Under the pieces are notes generated by a model. That model did no database searches and had not been told where the DNA came from. It saw only the letters and a program-made list of their open reading frames with translations. A program made the position numbers and the translations under genes. A stretch of 64,000 nt of DNA, taken from positions 32,937,686-33,001,685 of the forward strand of contig JALGQZ010000006.1 in assembly GCA_023105745.1 (NCBI GenBank). Reading direction: 5' to 3'. Positions 8,977-21,049 of the stretch are shown here, piece after piece. Numbering within the stretch: position 1 is the first letter of the stretch; every line of letters begins with the position of its first letter. The DNA comes from Austropuccinia psidii (lineage: Eukaryota; Basidiomycota; Pucciniomycetes; Pucciniales; Sphaerophragmiaceae).

Positions 8977-10810
8977 TGTGAGCCTTAGAGGTAATTTCAT
9001 ATACCCAAAAGACCACAAATACAAAATTAACATATTAATATAAATAAAAGAAATTTATTTATATTATTAAGATAAAAATCAAAATATAAATATAAAATTA
9101 TATTAAAAATAAAAAATTAATTACAATTTAAAAATAAAAATACATTAAATTTTGTAAGTATAAAATTACATTTATACTTGAAAAAATTAAGTAAAAATGA
9201 AATTTTAACAAAATTGTGAAAAAATAAATAAATTTGGAAGAAAGTTAAATAAAAATTATTATAACTTTTTATCCAATAAATAAACATATAAAAAACTATT
9301 TCACCATTGGATTCCTCATAAAAAATCAGGTGGGGTCACCTCTGAGTGAAATTCTTGTAACTCAACTCTAAATAAGCTTAAATTAAGTTTTTAGTATTTT
9401 CAATACAAAAGTTGAAAATCCTCAAAACCTTAATTTAATTCACACCACATGTGGTGTTAACCATCAATTTTTGTGTTAAAATTGAGGTGTTGTGTTTATT
9501 TAGAAGTTATGAGGAATTGAAGTATTTTCAATTGAATTCAATTGAAATGTCGAAATGTGCGCGTGTATTACATAAGTGAACTTTGATTTACATATGAGGT
9601 GTCAATTATTACTGTATTGTACTGTACAATTGAATTGAATTACATATGTAAATTATAAGTATAATACATGATGAGGAATTAAAGGAAAAATAAATTGGAA
9701 AGATTAAATTTGGGGGGGAAAAGGAACTCCAGCTCTAAGGGGGAGCTAGACCCCCAAAATCCTTGCTGACAGGCGTGGGATGTCAAAATTCACGCAAAAG
9801 TTCATCACTTTTGGCCTGGAATTGAGTCACAGGGTCTGTGGACTCAATTGATGATGAGCTTTTGATACCAACTGGGGTAGTTTTAGCTGTTGCCAAGAAG
9901 GTAAAACTACCCTTAAGATAAAACAACCATAGTAAAAACAGTTTTAACTGGTTTCTACGCCTCTTACACACATTCTGACGTGTTTTGAAGGCTCTAGGCC
10001 TGGTATTGCTATAGTAATGGCTGATTTAAGGGTCTAAAATGGCTAAAAATGGCTAAAAATGGCTTGAACCAGCCCTTTTTGGTCTAAACCAGGGTTCAAT
10101 GATGCCATAATTGGCTTTTCTGTTGTCAGACTGTTTTTCACGACTGACAAGAGTAAAATTTACTTTTGGAGTAAGAGAATTGATGGCTATAAAAGAATGT
10201 CTTCTTTGCCCCACTTTTCTCTTCATGTTAGAATCTTTTCCTTTTATTAATTAGTTTAAAACTGTTAAACCAATCAATCAAAGATTCCAACCACCACTTT
10301 TTAATCATTTTAATCCTTTTAACCACGTGAAAAAATCATTATAATCATTGTTTGTAACTCTTATAATCATTTTTACCCCTGAACCACCCCAAAAGTGAAT
10401 TAAAGCATCTTTCATCACTGTAAACTTTGTCACTTTGTTTCCAAATTCACTCTGGTCACTTTTGGGCGTGTTTTCTCTTTAATATTCTTTTTAAAGACTT
10501 TGTTCTTTAATTAATTGCTTGCAGTTCTTTGCTCAATTAATTCCAATTGAAATTGCTCTTGAAGAAATTTCTTTTGTAGCCTTAAAATATCTCTTGTAGA
10601 GTATTTTTTGGATAAATCTTTATTGTTGGTAAAACAATAAATTTTTATATTATTGTTTTATACTAATAAAGTTATAAACAATAAAATTTGGCGTGTTTTC
10701 TCTTAAAAATAATATTTCATACTATTTTTAACTGAATTTTACCTTATACAAATTTTGAGGACAGGAAAAGTACTTGATTTTTAATCAAAGTTTCATATCC
10801 ACACCTTACA
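8977..10810 (+). repeat. Element B 3' LTR
   Basis: 1834 bp, the same ends and inner features as the 5' copy. The few differences include G for A near 9547 (TGTCGAAATG) and a one-base deletion in GTGTTTATTTAG near 9500. It is followed by the TTGAT duplication. Confidence 0.95.
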
Positions 10811-10815
10811 TTGAT
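10811..10815. repeat. Target site duplication of element B, right copy (TTGAT)
   Basis: Identical to 717-721. Removing B and one copy restores A's protease reading across the catalytic Asp. Confidence 0.95.
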
Positions 10816-13800
10816 AGTGAAGCACACTGCTCCATAGTGGCAGGAAGTATCTGGATAACCACTTCCCAAATTGGGAAGAACAGCTCTTGCCCACCAAGGC
10901 AAAGAACTTTAAAAGTGCATCAGGGAAGATGACTTCCATTGGAACAATTATCAAATAGATAATTATACCCCATAGGAAAGTTAATATCAGTCTCAATCCA
11001 GAGTTTGTAGTGCTTGACAATGCCCACATCCAAGGGTTCTTACTGGTAACAGACTACCAGAGGATGTATGGCATAGATGTTTACAACAGTAAAAATAGGA
11101 ACATTACCATTGGTACCAACAAGGAAAAAAAACACTTCATATATACCAGATATCTCTCAAGATCCACTTGAAGAACTTCTGAATGAATTCAAGGAGGGAC
11201 AGTTTATCAATACCCTCACCAGTAAACAAAAAATAAGTTTACTGAAGATGCTGAGGAAGAACAGACCAGCATTTGCCATTGGTGAAGAACTATTAGGCAA
11301 GATCAAAGGCCATGATATAGAACTATATCTGGATGTGGAAAGACCTTATCCACCCATGCTTAGGAGACCTCCTTATCCAGCAAGCGTGGAAACCAGGAAA
11401 GAAATTGAAGAACATATCAATGAACTCCTGGACATGGATGTCATCAGAAAGATTGGACACAATGAAATAGTGGACATCACCACTCCTGTCCTAATCACCT
11501 GGAATGATGGAAAGTTTAGACTGTTCGGAGACTTCAGAGCTCTGAATAACTACAGAAAAGCAGACAGGTACCCTATACCCAGGATACCTCATTCCTTGGA
11601 TAAACTGGCAAACCCAAAGACACAACCAAAATGGATTGTATGAAAGGCTTCCACCAAAATGGAGTTAAACAAAACTCCATGAAATTACTCAGAATTATAT
11701 GCCATATGGGCATATCTGAGTATACCAGGATGCCATTTGGCATCAAAAATGCACCAGCCCACTTCCAAAGCATGATGGACACAATATTTGAAAAAGAAAT
11801 ATTGGAAGACTGGATGGTGGTATATATTGATGATATTATTATATAGTCAGAAACATGGGAAGACAATGTATAATACATAGACAGAGTGCTAAGTAAATGT
11901 ACACCCATAAATCTGAAGATTTCACTGAAAAATTGTACTTTTGGCCAACAAGAGCTACTAGCTCTAGGACATAAAGTCTCAGTTCTCAATCTGGCAATTG
12001 AACAGAATAAAGTAGCAGCAGTACCGCAAAAGCCAGTACCAAAGAGCATCAAAGAGATTCAATCTTTCCTTGGGTTTGCTAGCTACTACAGAAACCACAT
12101 CAAGAATTTTGCCCACATAACTAGTAGTTTATACAAGTTATGTTCAAAAGATGTAGGTTTTGAAATTACCAAGGAAAGAAGGGATGCATATGAGAGGATC
12201 AAACATGAACTCGCAAAGGCACCTGTACCCATCTTGCCTGACTTTGAACTTCCATTCAAGTTATATATAGATGCAGCATGTAGCCAGGCTGAGGAGCAGT
12301 CCTTCACCAAAGACAAATTGTGGATGGTGAACCAAGAGAGGGAGTAATATGTTACATCTCTAGGAAACTGAATGATTCAGAAGCCAGGTATGGGGCCACC
12401 CAGACTGAATGTCTATGCTTTGTATGGGCTCTGGAAGAACTCTATCATTATCTGGAGGGTGCAGTCTTTGAAGTCTGCACAGACTGCACAGCCTTGAAGT
12501 CTTTACTGAACATGAAGACCACAAATAGACACATGCTGAGATGGCAAATAGCCATCCAAGAGTATAGAGGGAATATGAATATCATATACAAAGAAGGTAA
12601 AATTCATACCAATGCAGATGGCCACTGGATAATGTCAAGAGAAATCCAGCTTATGACCCTGAAGTTGCAGCTAAGATCCCTATGCATTTCATGGAAATAG
12701 ACAGGAGGAGGAACTTCAGATTCTCTGAATGGGTACCAGGATGATGTATCCTTGACAGTGGGAACACTGATTCAGAAGGAACAGAAACTCTCATACTGGG
12801 AATAAGTTCCTCAGAACTGAAAAATGAATTTGTAAGTGCAGTACTGAAGTCTTATTCCAAACACAAACAATGTGGCATATTACTACAACTCCTTCAACAA
12901 AATTATAGGAGTCCAGAACTGGAAGCCCAGCTGGAAGAACCCTGGTTGAGGGCCTACAAGGATAAAAGGTTTTTCCTTGTGGATGGCCTGCTCTACCACA
13001 GGGAAGAACACACCCGTGCCCTCACAGTGGTAGACAGAGACAACATCTCTCTGATCCTGCAAGAATGCCATGACTGCCCCTATATGAGACACATGAGTGA
13101 GGACAGAACCAGAGAGAGCGTAGCAAGCACATCTTGGTGGCCCAAGTGGGAAAAAGAGTTGAGTGAATACATCCACACTTGTGAAAGATGCCAAAAGGCA
13201 AATAGGAAACATGGGAAGAAGTATGGCTTACTTCAACATATAGAGGAACCCACACACCCATGGGAAACCATCAATATGGACTGGGTAACAGGAATTGTCC
13301 CAGGGGGCAAAGAAAACTACAATGCCTGCCCCATCATAGTTTATAGGTTCAGAAACAGAATGAGGTGTCTACCATGCCACAAAGAGGACAAAGCCATGAA
13401 TACTGCTCTGTTATTCTGGAATAACATCATATCCACCTGTGGAGTCCCTAAGATAATCATTAGTGATAGGCACCCAAAGTTCACATCTGAATTTTGGACC
13501 AACTTATATGACATGCTTGGCACCAAGCTTGCTTTTTCCACAGCTTACCATCCACAAACAGATGGCCTAGCTGAAAGGATGCTCCAAACAATGAAGGACA
13601 TCCTTAGAAGGTTTTGTGCCTATGGCATGGAATACAAGGACCATGAGGGATACACCCATGACTGGGTTACCCTTCTACCAGCTGTCCAACTGGCTTATAA
13701 TACAAGTCAGCACTCTACCATAGGGAAAACACCTGCAGTGGTAGAGAAAGGGTGGAATCCCCTGCTGCCTGTGGATCACTTGAAGAAGAATCTTCTGACC

Positions 13801-14361
13801 ATCCACCCCACAGCCAAAGACTTCCATGATATGTGGAAGAGGGCTTGTGACACAGCTGCCAAATGCATAGGTGAGCCAAAATAATATGATAAGCAGAGGT
13901 GAGACAAGAAACACATGAAACCTGACTTTAAGGAAGGAGAGAAGGTGCTAGTGTCTACACTGAACTTTAATAATCTTAAAGGACCTAAGAAAATGAGAGA
14001 CACATTTGTAGGGCCCTTCACTATCATTAAATTGATAGGGAAGAAAGCCGTGGAAGTCAAACTTGCAGAGGAATTTTCCAGAAAGCACCCAGTCTTTCCA
14101 GTGAGTTTGGTCAAACCATACTTCCAAAAAGAAGAAGAGAAATCCCCCTCCAATAGGAAGAACCCCAAACCAAAAGAGATAGTGGAAGTGGAGGATTCCC
14201 CTGGACCTGCGAGTAAAATCATCAGGGCCAGGCAGATCACACTTAAAGGGAAGGATCAGAGGAAATACTTAGTCAGATTCAATAACCAAACAGCTTATAA
14301 AGACAAATGGTTGGCAGAAGATGCCATACCAGATGGGAACCTTCATTTAAGGAGATTCTGA
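10811..14361 (+). pseudogene. Element A: protease, RT, RNase H, integrase, chromodomain remnant
   Basis: Continuation of A after the B insertion. The protease reads DSEAHCSIVAG, with Gly of the D-S-G triad changed to Glu, then loses frame. RT runs about 11150-11870 with the motifs MLRRPPYPAS, GDFRALNNY and YIDDIII, the last followed by a TAG (11844-11846); a frameshift lies near 11630. Connection and RNase H follow (11886-12700; [18 protein letters not shown]) with a frameshift near 12300. Integrase (about 12946-13884) has an HHCC finger, MDWVTG, IISDR and GLAERM, so the catalytic triad is present, then breaks at a TAA. The last part (13915-14361) carries the GPF module and an uninterrupted chromodomain-like end (YLVRFNNQTAYKDKWL). 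Several stops and frameshifts: not functional. Confidence 0.9.
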
Positions 14362-14406
14362 GCCTCTAGGAGGACTGAAAAGTCTCATAAATGATGAGCC
14401 TTTTTT

Positions 14407-14416
14407 AGAGGGAGGG
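14407..14416 (+). other. Polypurine tract of element A
   Basis: AGAGGGAGGG two bases before the LTR start TGTCAGCC at 14419, after a run of T. It has the same role and form as in element B. Confidence 0.8.
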
Positions 14417-14418
14417 TA

Positions 14419-15855
14419 TGTCAGCCTGTGACTCAAAACCAGAGCACAAGCATGACAGCCAAAATACCATAAACCAATGGTATAGCCAAGATACCAACAA
14501 AACATGGAGCTGAGCCAAATGAGCTCAAAATGTATCAAACGAAAGAGGAAGCTCACCTCTTTCCAAAAATGTAAGTCCCATCACCATAGGACAAAGAATA
14601 ACAAAGTTATTCCTGCTCAAGGTTATCGCTGAGCATAAACCTTAATTTTCACCCCCCATCTGGAATCCAGAAGGAGAGGCTTAACCCCATCAAATGGGCC
14701 TTCAAAATAAAGCTCTAAGTCAGGGATATCCAATGGTACCAGCCAAACTGAGCTAGCACCAATATTACAGAAGTTATGGTCAAATTAAGACCAAATAAGG
14801 TTGAACAAAGCATTCACCTCTCATCTAACTTCTACAGTTTTCGTGTGAGATACCTAAAGTGGGGTCTTTTTGGAAAGAGTGCAATCAGGGCTATCTGATG
14901 ATGTCATATATCTCCTCATATCTCAACTATAACAGAAGGTATGGGGCAAACAAGCCCAATACAGCTTTTGCCCAAAACACACATATGTACAAAATATCTT
15001 GTACATGGGATAGCTGTGCCGTAAATAATGATGACCATACCAAATAAGGTACCATTGTGTATAGCACATACAGGGATACACACGGATCAAATTTTGAGGT
15101 TGATATCTCAAGAACTAACAAAGTTATAGCTGTTTTAAGGTCAAAATACCACATTCTGACCAATACAGCCTTACCATAGGATAGTATCCCATAACTATAA
15201 TTATGAGTTGTCAAACAGACAAAGAAGCATGTTTATACTTCAATACCTCATAATTCAGTCAATATTGGGGTCCCATACAGTTTCTGTACAGCATTCTATG
15301 CGTCATACATGTTGGAATAAGCTGTGTGGTCCCCAGATGAAGATTTTCACCCTGTATTGGTGAATACTGCCCAGATGTGGTTTCAAAACCACATCTGAGC
15401 CCAATACAGGCTAAACAGCTCTTTGCAAACCACAAGCCTGTCTCAGATAGTGGAAAGATTTTCACTTCCTCTACATGGAAAGGTCTAGCAGCCTTTCCAC
15501 CCCATTTCAGGATAAAAAGAGGGCTTTTCACAGCCAGAAAATTTTGCCTCATCCTGCTCTTGAATTACTACGCAGTACAACTGTCAAAAGCAGCTATACT
15601 CTCAGAGAGTAAACAGTTATAACTATAATTTAATTATTGTAGTCTCTGTCATTGTAACCCAACAGGTGATGATGCACCCAGGGCTTTCAACAGTGCTCAC
15701 CACCACTATATCCTCATGTAGTAAAGCCCTTTTATTTTAAATTAAAATCATTTATAACCCTTTATAATCTTTTAGAACCTTTATTTCCATGTCACTGTCA
15801 TAGCTAAAAGTTGTAAATACATTTATATACCTTTTCTCATAGACTCATACTGACA
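14419..15855 (+). repeat. Element A 3' LTR (A/C-type)
   Basis: About 1437 bp, from TGTCAGCCTGTGACTC to CATAGACTCATACTGACA. The boundaries were set by comparison with the minus-strand solo LTR at 48623-50062, which has a perfect target duplication. It contains a nested palindrome (15351-15410) and a TATA-like GATAAAAAG (15511-15519) conserved in the other copies. Beyond 15855 the sequence switches at once to the integrase of element C, so A was inserted into C. The predicted target duplication AGTAT (15856-15860) should recur beside A's 5' LTR, outside the window. Confidence 0.9.
15351..15410. promoter_or_regulatory. Nested inverted repeat in A/C-type LTR
   Basis: Outer arms CCTGTATTGG (15351-15360) and CCAATACAGG (15401-15410) are exact complements. 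Inside are exact 12-bp arms CAGATGTGGTTT (15372-15383) and AAACCACATCTG (15386-15397) with a 2-base spacer. It lies about 115 bp upstream of the TATA-like element. The inner palindrome is perfect again in element C (22144-22169). Likely a factor-binding or structural site; the binder is unknown. Confidence 0.6.
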
Positions 15856-18480
15856 AGTATCCATGGCTGTATCCTCTTTGTGACATGTTAGGCACCTCAC
15901 ACTATTTCTGAACCTATCAACTATTATCAAGAAAGCATTGAAGCTCTCCTTGCCTGCTCGTACAAGTCTTGTGACCCAGTCCATGTTGATGGTTTCCCAT
16001 GGGTGCTTGGGTTCTTCTATGTGTTGAAGTAACCCATACTTCTTCCCATGTCTCTATTTGCCTTTTGGCATCTTTCACAAGTGCTGATATATTCACTCAA
16101 CTCTTGTTCCCATTTGGGGCACCGATCTGTTCTTGCTACCCTTTCTTTGGTCCTGTCTTCACTCATGTGTCCCATATAGGGGCAGTGATGAAATTCCTGC
16201 AGGATCAGGGATATATGGTCCCTGTCTATCACTGTGAGTGCACTGGTGTGCTTTCCTCTATGATAGAGAAGGCCATCTATAAGGAAAAACTTGTTGTCCT
16301 TATAGTCTCTCAACAAGGGTTCCTCTAGCTGGGCTACCCTAATTCTGTTGGAGGATTTTCAACAATAGTCTACACTGGTTGTGTTTGGCATATGTCTTCA
16401 TTACTGCTTTGAGAAATTCATTATGCAGTTCTGAGGAGCTTAGTCCCAATATGGGAGTTTCTGTCTCTTCTGGCTCAGTGTCTCCACTGTCTGGGGTATC
16501 ACTTTCTGGTGCCCATTCAGAAAATCTGAGGTTCTTTTTTGTGTCTATTTCCATAAAATGAATATTGATCTTGGCTGCTCCTTCAGGGTCATAAGCTCGG
16601 TTGCTTTTGACATTATCTAATCGCCATCTTCTGAGGCCATCTGTGTTGGTGTGGCTTTTTCCCCCCTTGTATCTAATGGACATATTGCCTCTATACTCCT
16701 GGATGGCTATTTGCCACCTCAGCATGTGTCTATTGGTAGTATTGATGTTCAGTAAAGACTTCAAGGCTGCACAGTCTGTGTAGACTTCAAAGTCTGCATC
16801 CTCCAAATAATAGTGGAGTTTCTCTAAAGCCCAAACTAAGCATAGGCATTCAGTCTGGGTGACCCCATAACTGGCTTCTGAATCTTTCAGTTGCCTAGAG
16901 ATGTAGCATATTCCCCCCTCTCTTGGTTCACCATCTACAATTTGTCTCTGATGAAGGGCTTCCCCTCAGCCTTGTCTACAGGCTGCATCTATATATAACC
17001 TGAATGGTAGTTCAAAGTCAGGCAAGATAAGCACAGGTGCATTGGTGAGCTTGGGTTTGTTCCTCTCATATTCATCCCTTTTTTCCTGGGTAATTTCAAA
17101 AACTACATCTTTTGAGCATAACTTGTATATACTACTAGTTATGTGGGCAAAATTTTTGATGTAGTTTTTGTAGTAGCTAGCAAACCTAAGGAAAGAATGC
17201 ATCTCTTTGAAATTTCTTGGTACTGGGTTCAGCAGTACTGCTGCTACTTTCTTCCGGTCTATGGCCATACTAAGACCTGCGACTTTGTGTCCCAGTGCCA
17301 GTAATTGTTGTTGGACAAAGTTTCACTTATTAAGTGAAATTTTCAGATTGATCAGTGTGCATTGACTTAGGACTCTGTCTATGTACTTCACATGGTCTTC
17401 CCATGTCTCTGAGTATATAATGATGTCATCAATATATACTGCCAACCAGCCTTCCAAGATTTCTTCTTGAAATATTGTTTACATGATCCCCTGGAAGTGG
17501 ACTGGTGCACCTTTCATGCCAAATGGCATCCTGGTGTACTCATATATGGCCATATGGCATGTAATTCTGAGTAATTTGATGTATTTTGGTTTAAGTCCAT
17601 TCTGGTGAAAGCCTTTTATACAATCTATCTTGGTTATGTATTTGGCCTTTGCCAGGTTGTCTAGTGCATGAGTTATCCTAGTTATAGGGTACCTGCCAGC
17701 TTTTTTGTAGTTGTTCAGGGCTCTGAAATCTCCACACAGCCTATATCTGCCATCATGCCAGGTGATAAGGACAGGAGTGGTGATTTCAACTATTTCATTG
17801 TGTCCTATCTCCCTGATTAAATCCATGTCTAGGAGTTCATTGACATGTTTTTCAATTTCTTTCCTAGTTTCCTGACTTTCTGGGTATGGAGGTCTTCTCA
17901 GCATGGGTGGATAGGGTATTTTCACATCCAGACATAATTCTATATCATGGCCTCTTATTTTTCCTAATGGTTTTTACCAATGAAAAATGGTGAACTATTT
18001 TTCTTTAGCATCTTCAGTAAGCTAAGTTTTTGTTTACTGGTAAGGTTGGTGCTGAATTGGACCTCCTTGAATTCATTCAGCAATTCTGCTATAGGGTCAT
18101 GGGTATTTATTTGGTATATTTCATGTGAAACTTTTGCTTCCTTTTCTGTACCAATAGTAATATGCCTGCTTCTACTATTGTAATTATAAATGCCATACAT
18201 TCTCCAGTAGTCTGTTCTCAGTAAAAGCGCTTGGGTATGGGCATCTTCAAGCACAACAAACTCTGGGTTGAGTCTGATATTACCTTTCCTGGGGGCTATA
18301 ATTATCTCTTTGATAATTTTCTCAATGGATGTCATTTTCCCTGATTCACTTTTAAGGTTCTTTGCCTTGGTTGGCAAGAGCTGTTTTTCTCAATTTGGGA
18401 AGTGGTGATCCAGATATTTTCTGGCCACTATTGAGCAGTGTGCTCCACTCTCAATGATCAATGGGTGTTAAGCATTTTCA
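15856..18480 (-). pseudogene. Element C pol remnant
   Basis: Reading leftward: protease start at about 18480 as LIIESGAHCSIVA (catalytic Asp replaced by Glu), protease body to about 18050, RT from about 17925 (MLRRPPYPES, GDFRALNNY, MPFGM), VYIDDIIIYS around 17430, connection and RNase H start (17268-16966), RNase H (16806-16339: VYTDCAALKSLL), integrase zinc finger (16316-16017: HH and CERCQKAN), and MDWVTR to 15856. Every segment is separated by a stop or frameshift. Same domain order as in element A; not functional. Confidence 0.88.
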
Positions 18481-19980
18481 ATACAAACAGTGTTCTTTGT
18501 GGCTGTCCCATGTATATATGCCATTCCTTCAGTTGGTGTAACTAGGAATGTCTGTGTATCTTGTGTGTTTTTACACAAGTTTTTATTTTCAGTGTCCTTT
18601 GGCATTCCTGCTTCCAACTGTATGTCCTGAATTTCCAGTGGTGTTTTGTCTTGGTATTCCACTACAAGTTCTTCTCTTGGGTCTTTTTCATCATCAAATT
18701 GTTCTCTGATGGTGTCACCCATAGAGTCTGATTCAGAATCTTATGTGGGGGATTCCTCCTCTGGGACTTTCTCAATGGCATAGACTTTCTTATTTGCCTT
18801 TGGACAGTTTCTGGCATAATGGTCTGTTGAAACCCAATTGATACAAGAATTTTTCTTCCTATCCACATCTGCCACCCTTTCTCTGGGTTTGTCTTTGAGC
18901 TCCACCCTGAAAGGTTGTTTTTCTTTGAAATGACTGCTTTTATATGGGAAATATTTACCTATATTTGTTCTTTTCCTTACATCTTGTAAAGTATTTGCAA
19001 TTTCATCTAGAGTGCAATCTTTTTTGCATCTGCATTTCACCGCATGCTCTAGTTCTCCTGTCATTTGTTTTAGGATTTTGTGATTCTGCATCTGAATTTT
19101 CATTTGCGGATAAATGGCTTTAAGCCTTTTATACTGTCAAAGACACCACTCATATGGATCTTTGTCCACAGATTACTTATCATTTTCAAAGAAAATGGTC
19201 CTTTGCCATATTGAAGTACCATGGCTGTATTTTTGGAGAATTGGACTCTTCCACCATGGCCAGCTTCTTCTGCCATGTATTTCTTTAATTTCTGTCTACC
19301 AAATACTAGCATGTCCTTTAAATGCTGTATTGATTCTAGCAGTAATCCAGTAGTATGGTATGCTTGTTACATCAATGCAGAGTCCGTCAATATAATCAAT
19401 GAGTTCTGTATGATCAGATCCTACTATTCCAGAGGATTCGGGCCAGCTTGAGGCCTCCAAAAGCTTTTTCAAATCTTCCTTCTCATAGTAATAAATATTA
19501 CCTCCATCTTGGTATTAAGATGGAGATCTTTGCTTATTTGCCAATATGGCATCTGGTTTGATGTCTTCTTGGTATGGATTCTCCAAACAATGGCCCTCTG
19601 GTTGGGGCTTCATGTTTTGGTATAAATTAAACAATTGTTTTTTTCTTGATCCAGACAATCCCTTTCCCTTTTTCAGTGATCTTGCTCTTCAAAGACTTGA
19701 TTCAGTCTTTTGTTGGTTTCTTCAGAGGCTTTGCTCAATTGAGCACAGCTCTCTTGCATGGCTTTAATTGTAGCCTCTTGTAAGATTTCATTTCTTTGAA
19801 ACCTTTAATTTATCCTCTTGAGATCATAAAGTGATTCTTGATTTTGCACTGCAAATTGGGACATTTGTAACCACATTTTATCACTGTGTAATTTACTCTC
19901 ACGTGTAACATCATTATGTTCTGTCTGAGTGAGAGTAATAATTCTATTAATGGGGCTACTGATTCTAGAAGTATGCACAA
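18481..19980 (-). pseudogene. Element C gag remnant
   Basis: Frames broken by many stops read as gag. A central domain about 19312-19100 (KLKKYMAEEAGHGGRVQF) is followed by VDKDPYEWCL-like sequence, a helical part (ELEHAVKCRCKKDCTLDEIA, 19050-18990) and a damaged zinc knuckle (CINWVSTDHYARNC; second Cys is Trp), then an acidic linker up to the protease. It aligns throughout with element A, 1-721. No intact product. Confidence 0.8.
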
Positions 19981-20681
19981 CTATCTCTGGCTCTTGTGTA
20001 CTTCTTTCACCAAGTCCAACAGCTTCTGGATCATGGGGTCTGAATCTCTCTCCCTTTCATTGAAAGAGGTTTTGTTTTTGCCCTTGTATTGTTGTCTTCT
20101 CCTGGAAAATAGATGGGATTGTGAAGAATGGTGACTCTTGGCCACTGATCTGTTGATTCTTAAATGGTGTGAAGCTACTGGAGAGGTGGTTTGGCCTACT
20201 CCTTGTGAGCCTGAAGAAATATGAGTATTCTGTGTCTGGGTCAGCTGTTCTTCTATATCTTGAATAGTGGCTTGATTCTGCCTTATCCTGGTTTTCCTCT
20301 CCTCCAGAAGTCTGAACTTCCTGGTGGGATTCCAACCTTTGGTGATTACAATAAGGTCTTTGAAGTCTATTTCTTTGAGACACATCTTCAGGAACCTTGC
20401 TCCAAGTTCTCGCCAGTGGGGTGCCAGTTTGAACCTCTTGTTGTCCATGCTCAATTGAAAGAGGTTTTTGAGGAGTTGGTGGAGCTGAGGAACTGGATAT
20501 GTATCCTTCCAGTCCTCTGGTTTGAGATTTCTGTTGAATTTGAGAGTGAATGGAAGGGTTGGTATTATTTCCCTCAATGTTTTGCCATCCACCACTGTGT
20601 CCAAGGCGTCCTCTTCCAGGTCTTCTTGTTCTGGACAAGCCTTCTATTTCCTCTGGCTGATTCCTTGGTATTTCACGATTC
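19981..20681 (-). pseudogene. Element C ORF1, second exon
   Basis: Exon 2 of the C counterpart of B's ORF1. After the CCTCAG acceptor (20682 is the last intron base) the joined frame reads GIVKYQGISQRK, a TAG (20644-20646), then an open stretch of some 220 codons (DTVVDGKTLREIIPTLPF...) to TAG at 19981. The protein part is rich in charged helices (KTRIRQNQATIQDIEEQLTQ) and ends in a basic Ser/Lys tail. The single TAG breaks the spliced ORF in this copy, but the frame agreement on both sides is exact. Function unknown; probably Gag-like or accessory. Confidence 0.55.
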
Positions 20682-20701
20682 CTGAGGTTTAAAGATAACA
20701 T
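20057..20701 (-). pseudogene. Element C overlapping frame starting inside the intron (gag-pol N-terminus)
   Basis: Starts with ATG at 20701, inside the predicted intron and 19 nt before its end, as in element B. It reads LSLNLRNREIPRNQ... through a Gly/Arg/Ser-rich segment for about 215 codons to a stop, after which the same frame reads on toward gag. It overlaps ORF1 exon 2 in another frame. Its place and composition match residues 1-220 of the B polyprotein. Confidence 0.5.
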
Positions 20702-20749
20702 ATCAGTGTTTGCAGGAAGTCAAAAACTTAATTTTCTTAGGCTATTTAC
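20682..20749 (-). other. Predicted 68-bp intron in element C
   Basis: Minus-strand donor AAAG|GTAAAT (intron starts at 20749) and acceptor TTTAAACCTCAG (ends at 20682). It removes the ATG at 20701 and shifts the reading into the ORF1 exon 2 frame. Length, phase and ATG position parallel the B intron at 2979-3042. Confidence 0.55.
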
Positions 20750-21049
20750 CTTTGACTGTGCCTTGTACAAATTTTTTGTCTACTGCTTTTGGCAATTTGC
20801 CTTCAGAGGTTACAACTGGGTTAATGATTGTAATCCTCCCTGTAAAAGTGATTAAAGTTGGTTTACCTTCTATTGATTCAGAGTTTTGTGGCTTTCTACT
20901 CCTCTGAGTGGAAATTTGTGTCCACTTCCCAGCTGTGATAAGGCCTTCACTGTTCCTCTTTCCTTTCCCCTTGCTTCCCTCTGGTTCTGAGAGTGTCACT
21001 GGTATGTTGTCCTGTGACTGGGTTTCAAGTGATATGAAATTTTCTTCCA
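20750..21049 (-). CDS. Element C ORF1, first recognisable exon
   Basis: 100 codons between a strong acceptor (pyrimidine tract then GATTCAG at 21050-21051) and the donor at 20749. It starts x|TG GAA GAA, so an upstream exon ending in A would give ATG. The product would begin EENFISLETQSQDNIPVTL and is Lys/Ser/Thr-rich. No ATG lies within the exon. Same phase as in element B. Expression is unproven and the next exon carries a stop. Confidence 0.5.

Larger units (their letters stand above)
722..10810 (+). mobile_element. Element B: complete Ty3/Gypsy LTR retrotransposon
   Basis: 10,089 bp: LTR (722-2555), primer binding site, overlapping ORF1 and gag-pol, polypurine tract, LTR (8977-10810), flanked by TTGAT. 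Both LTRs are 1834 bp. By eye I count about nine substitutions and two single-base indels between them, so this is the youngest element in the window. The order protease, reverse transcriptase, RNase H, integrase is that of Ty3/Gypsy (Metaviridae). It sits inside the protease gene of element A. Apart from a TAG just before the C-terminal chromodomain-like tail and a Cys to Phe change in the zinc knuckle, the polyprotein is open, so recent mobility is plausible. Transposition would use host RNA polymerase II and a tRNA primer. Confidence 0.95.
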
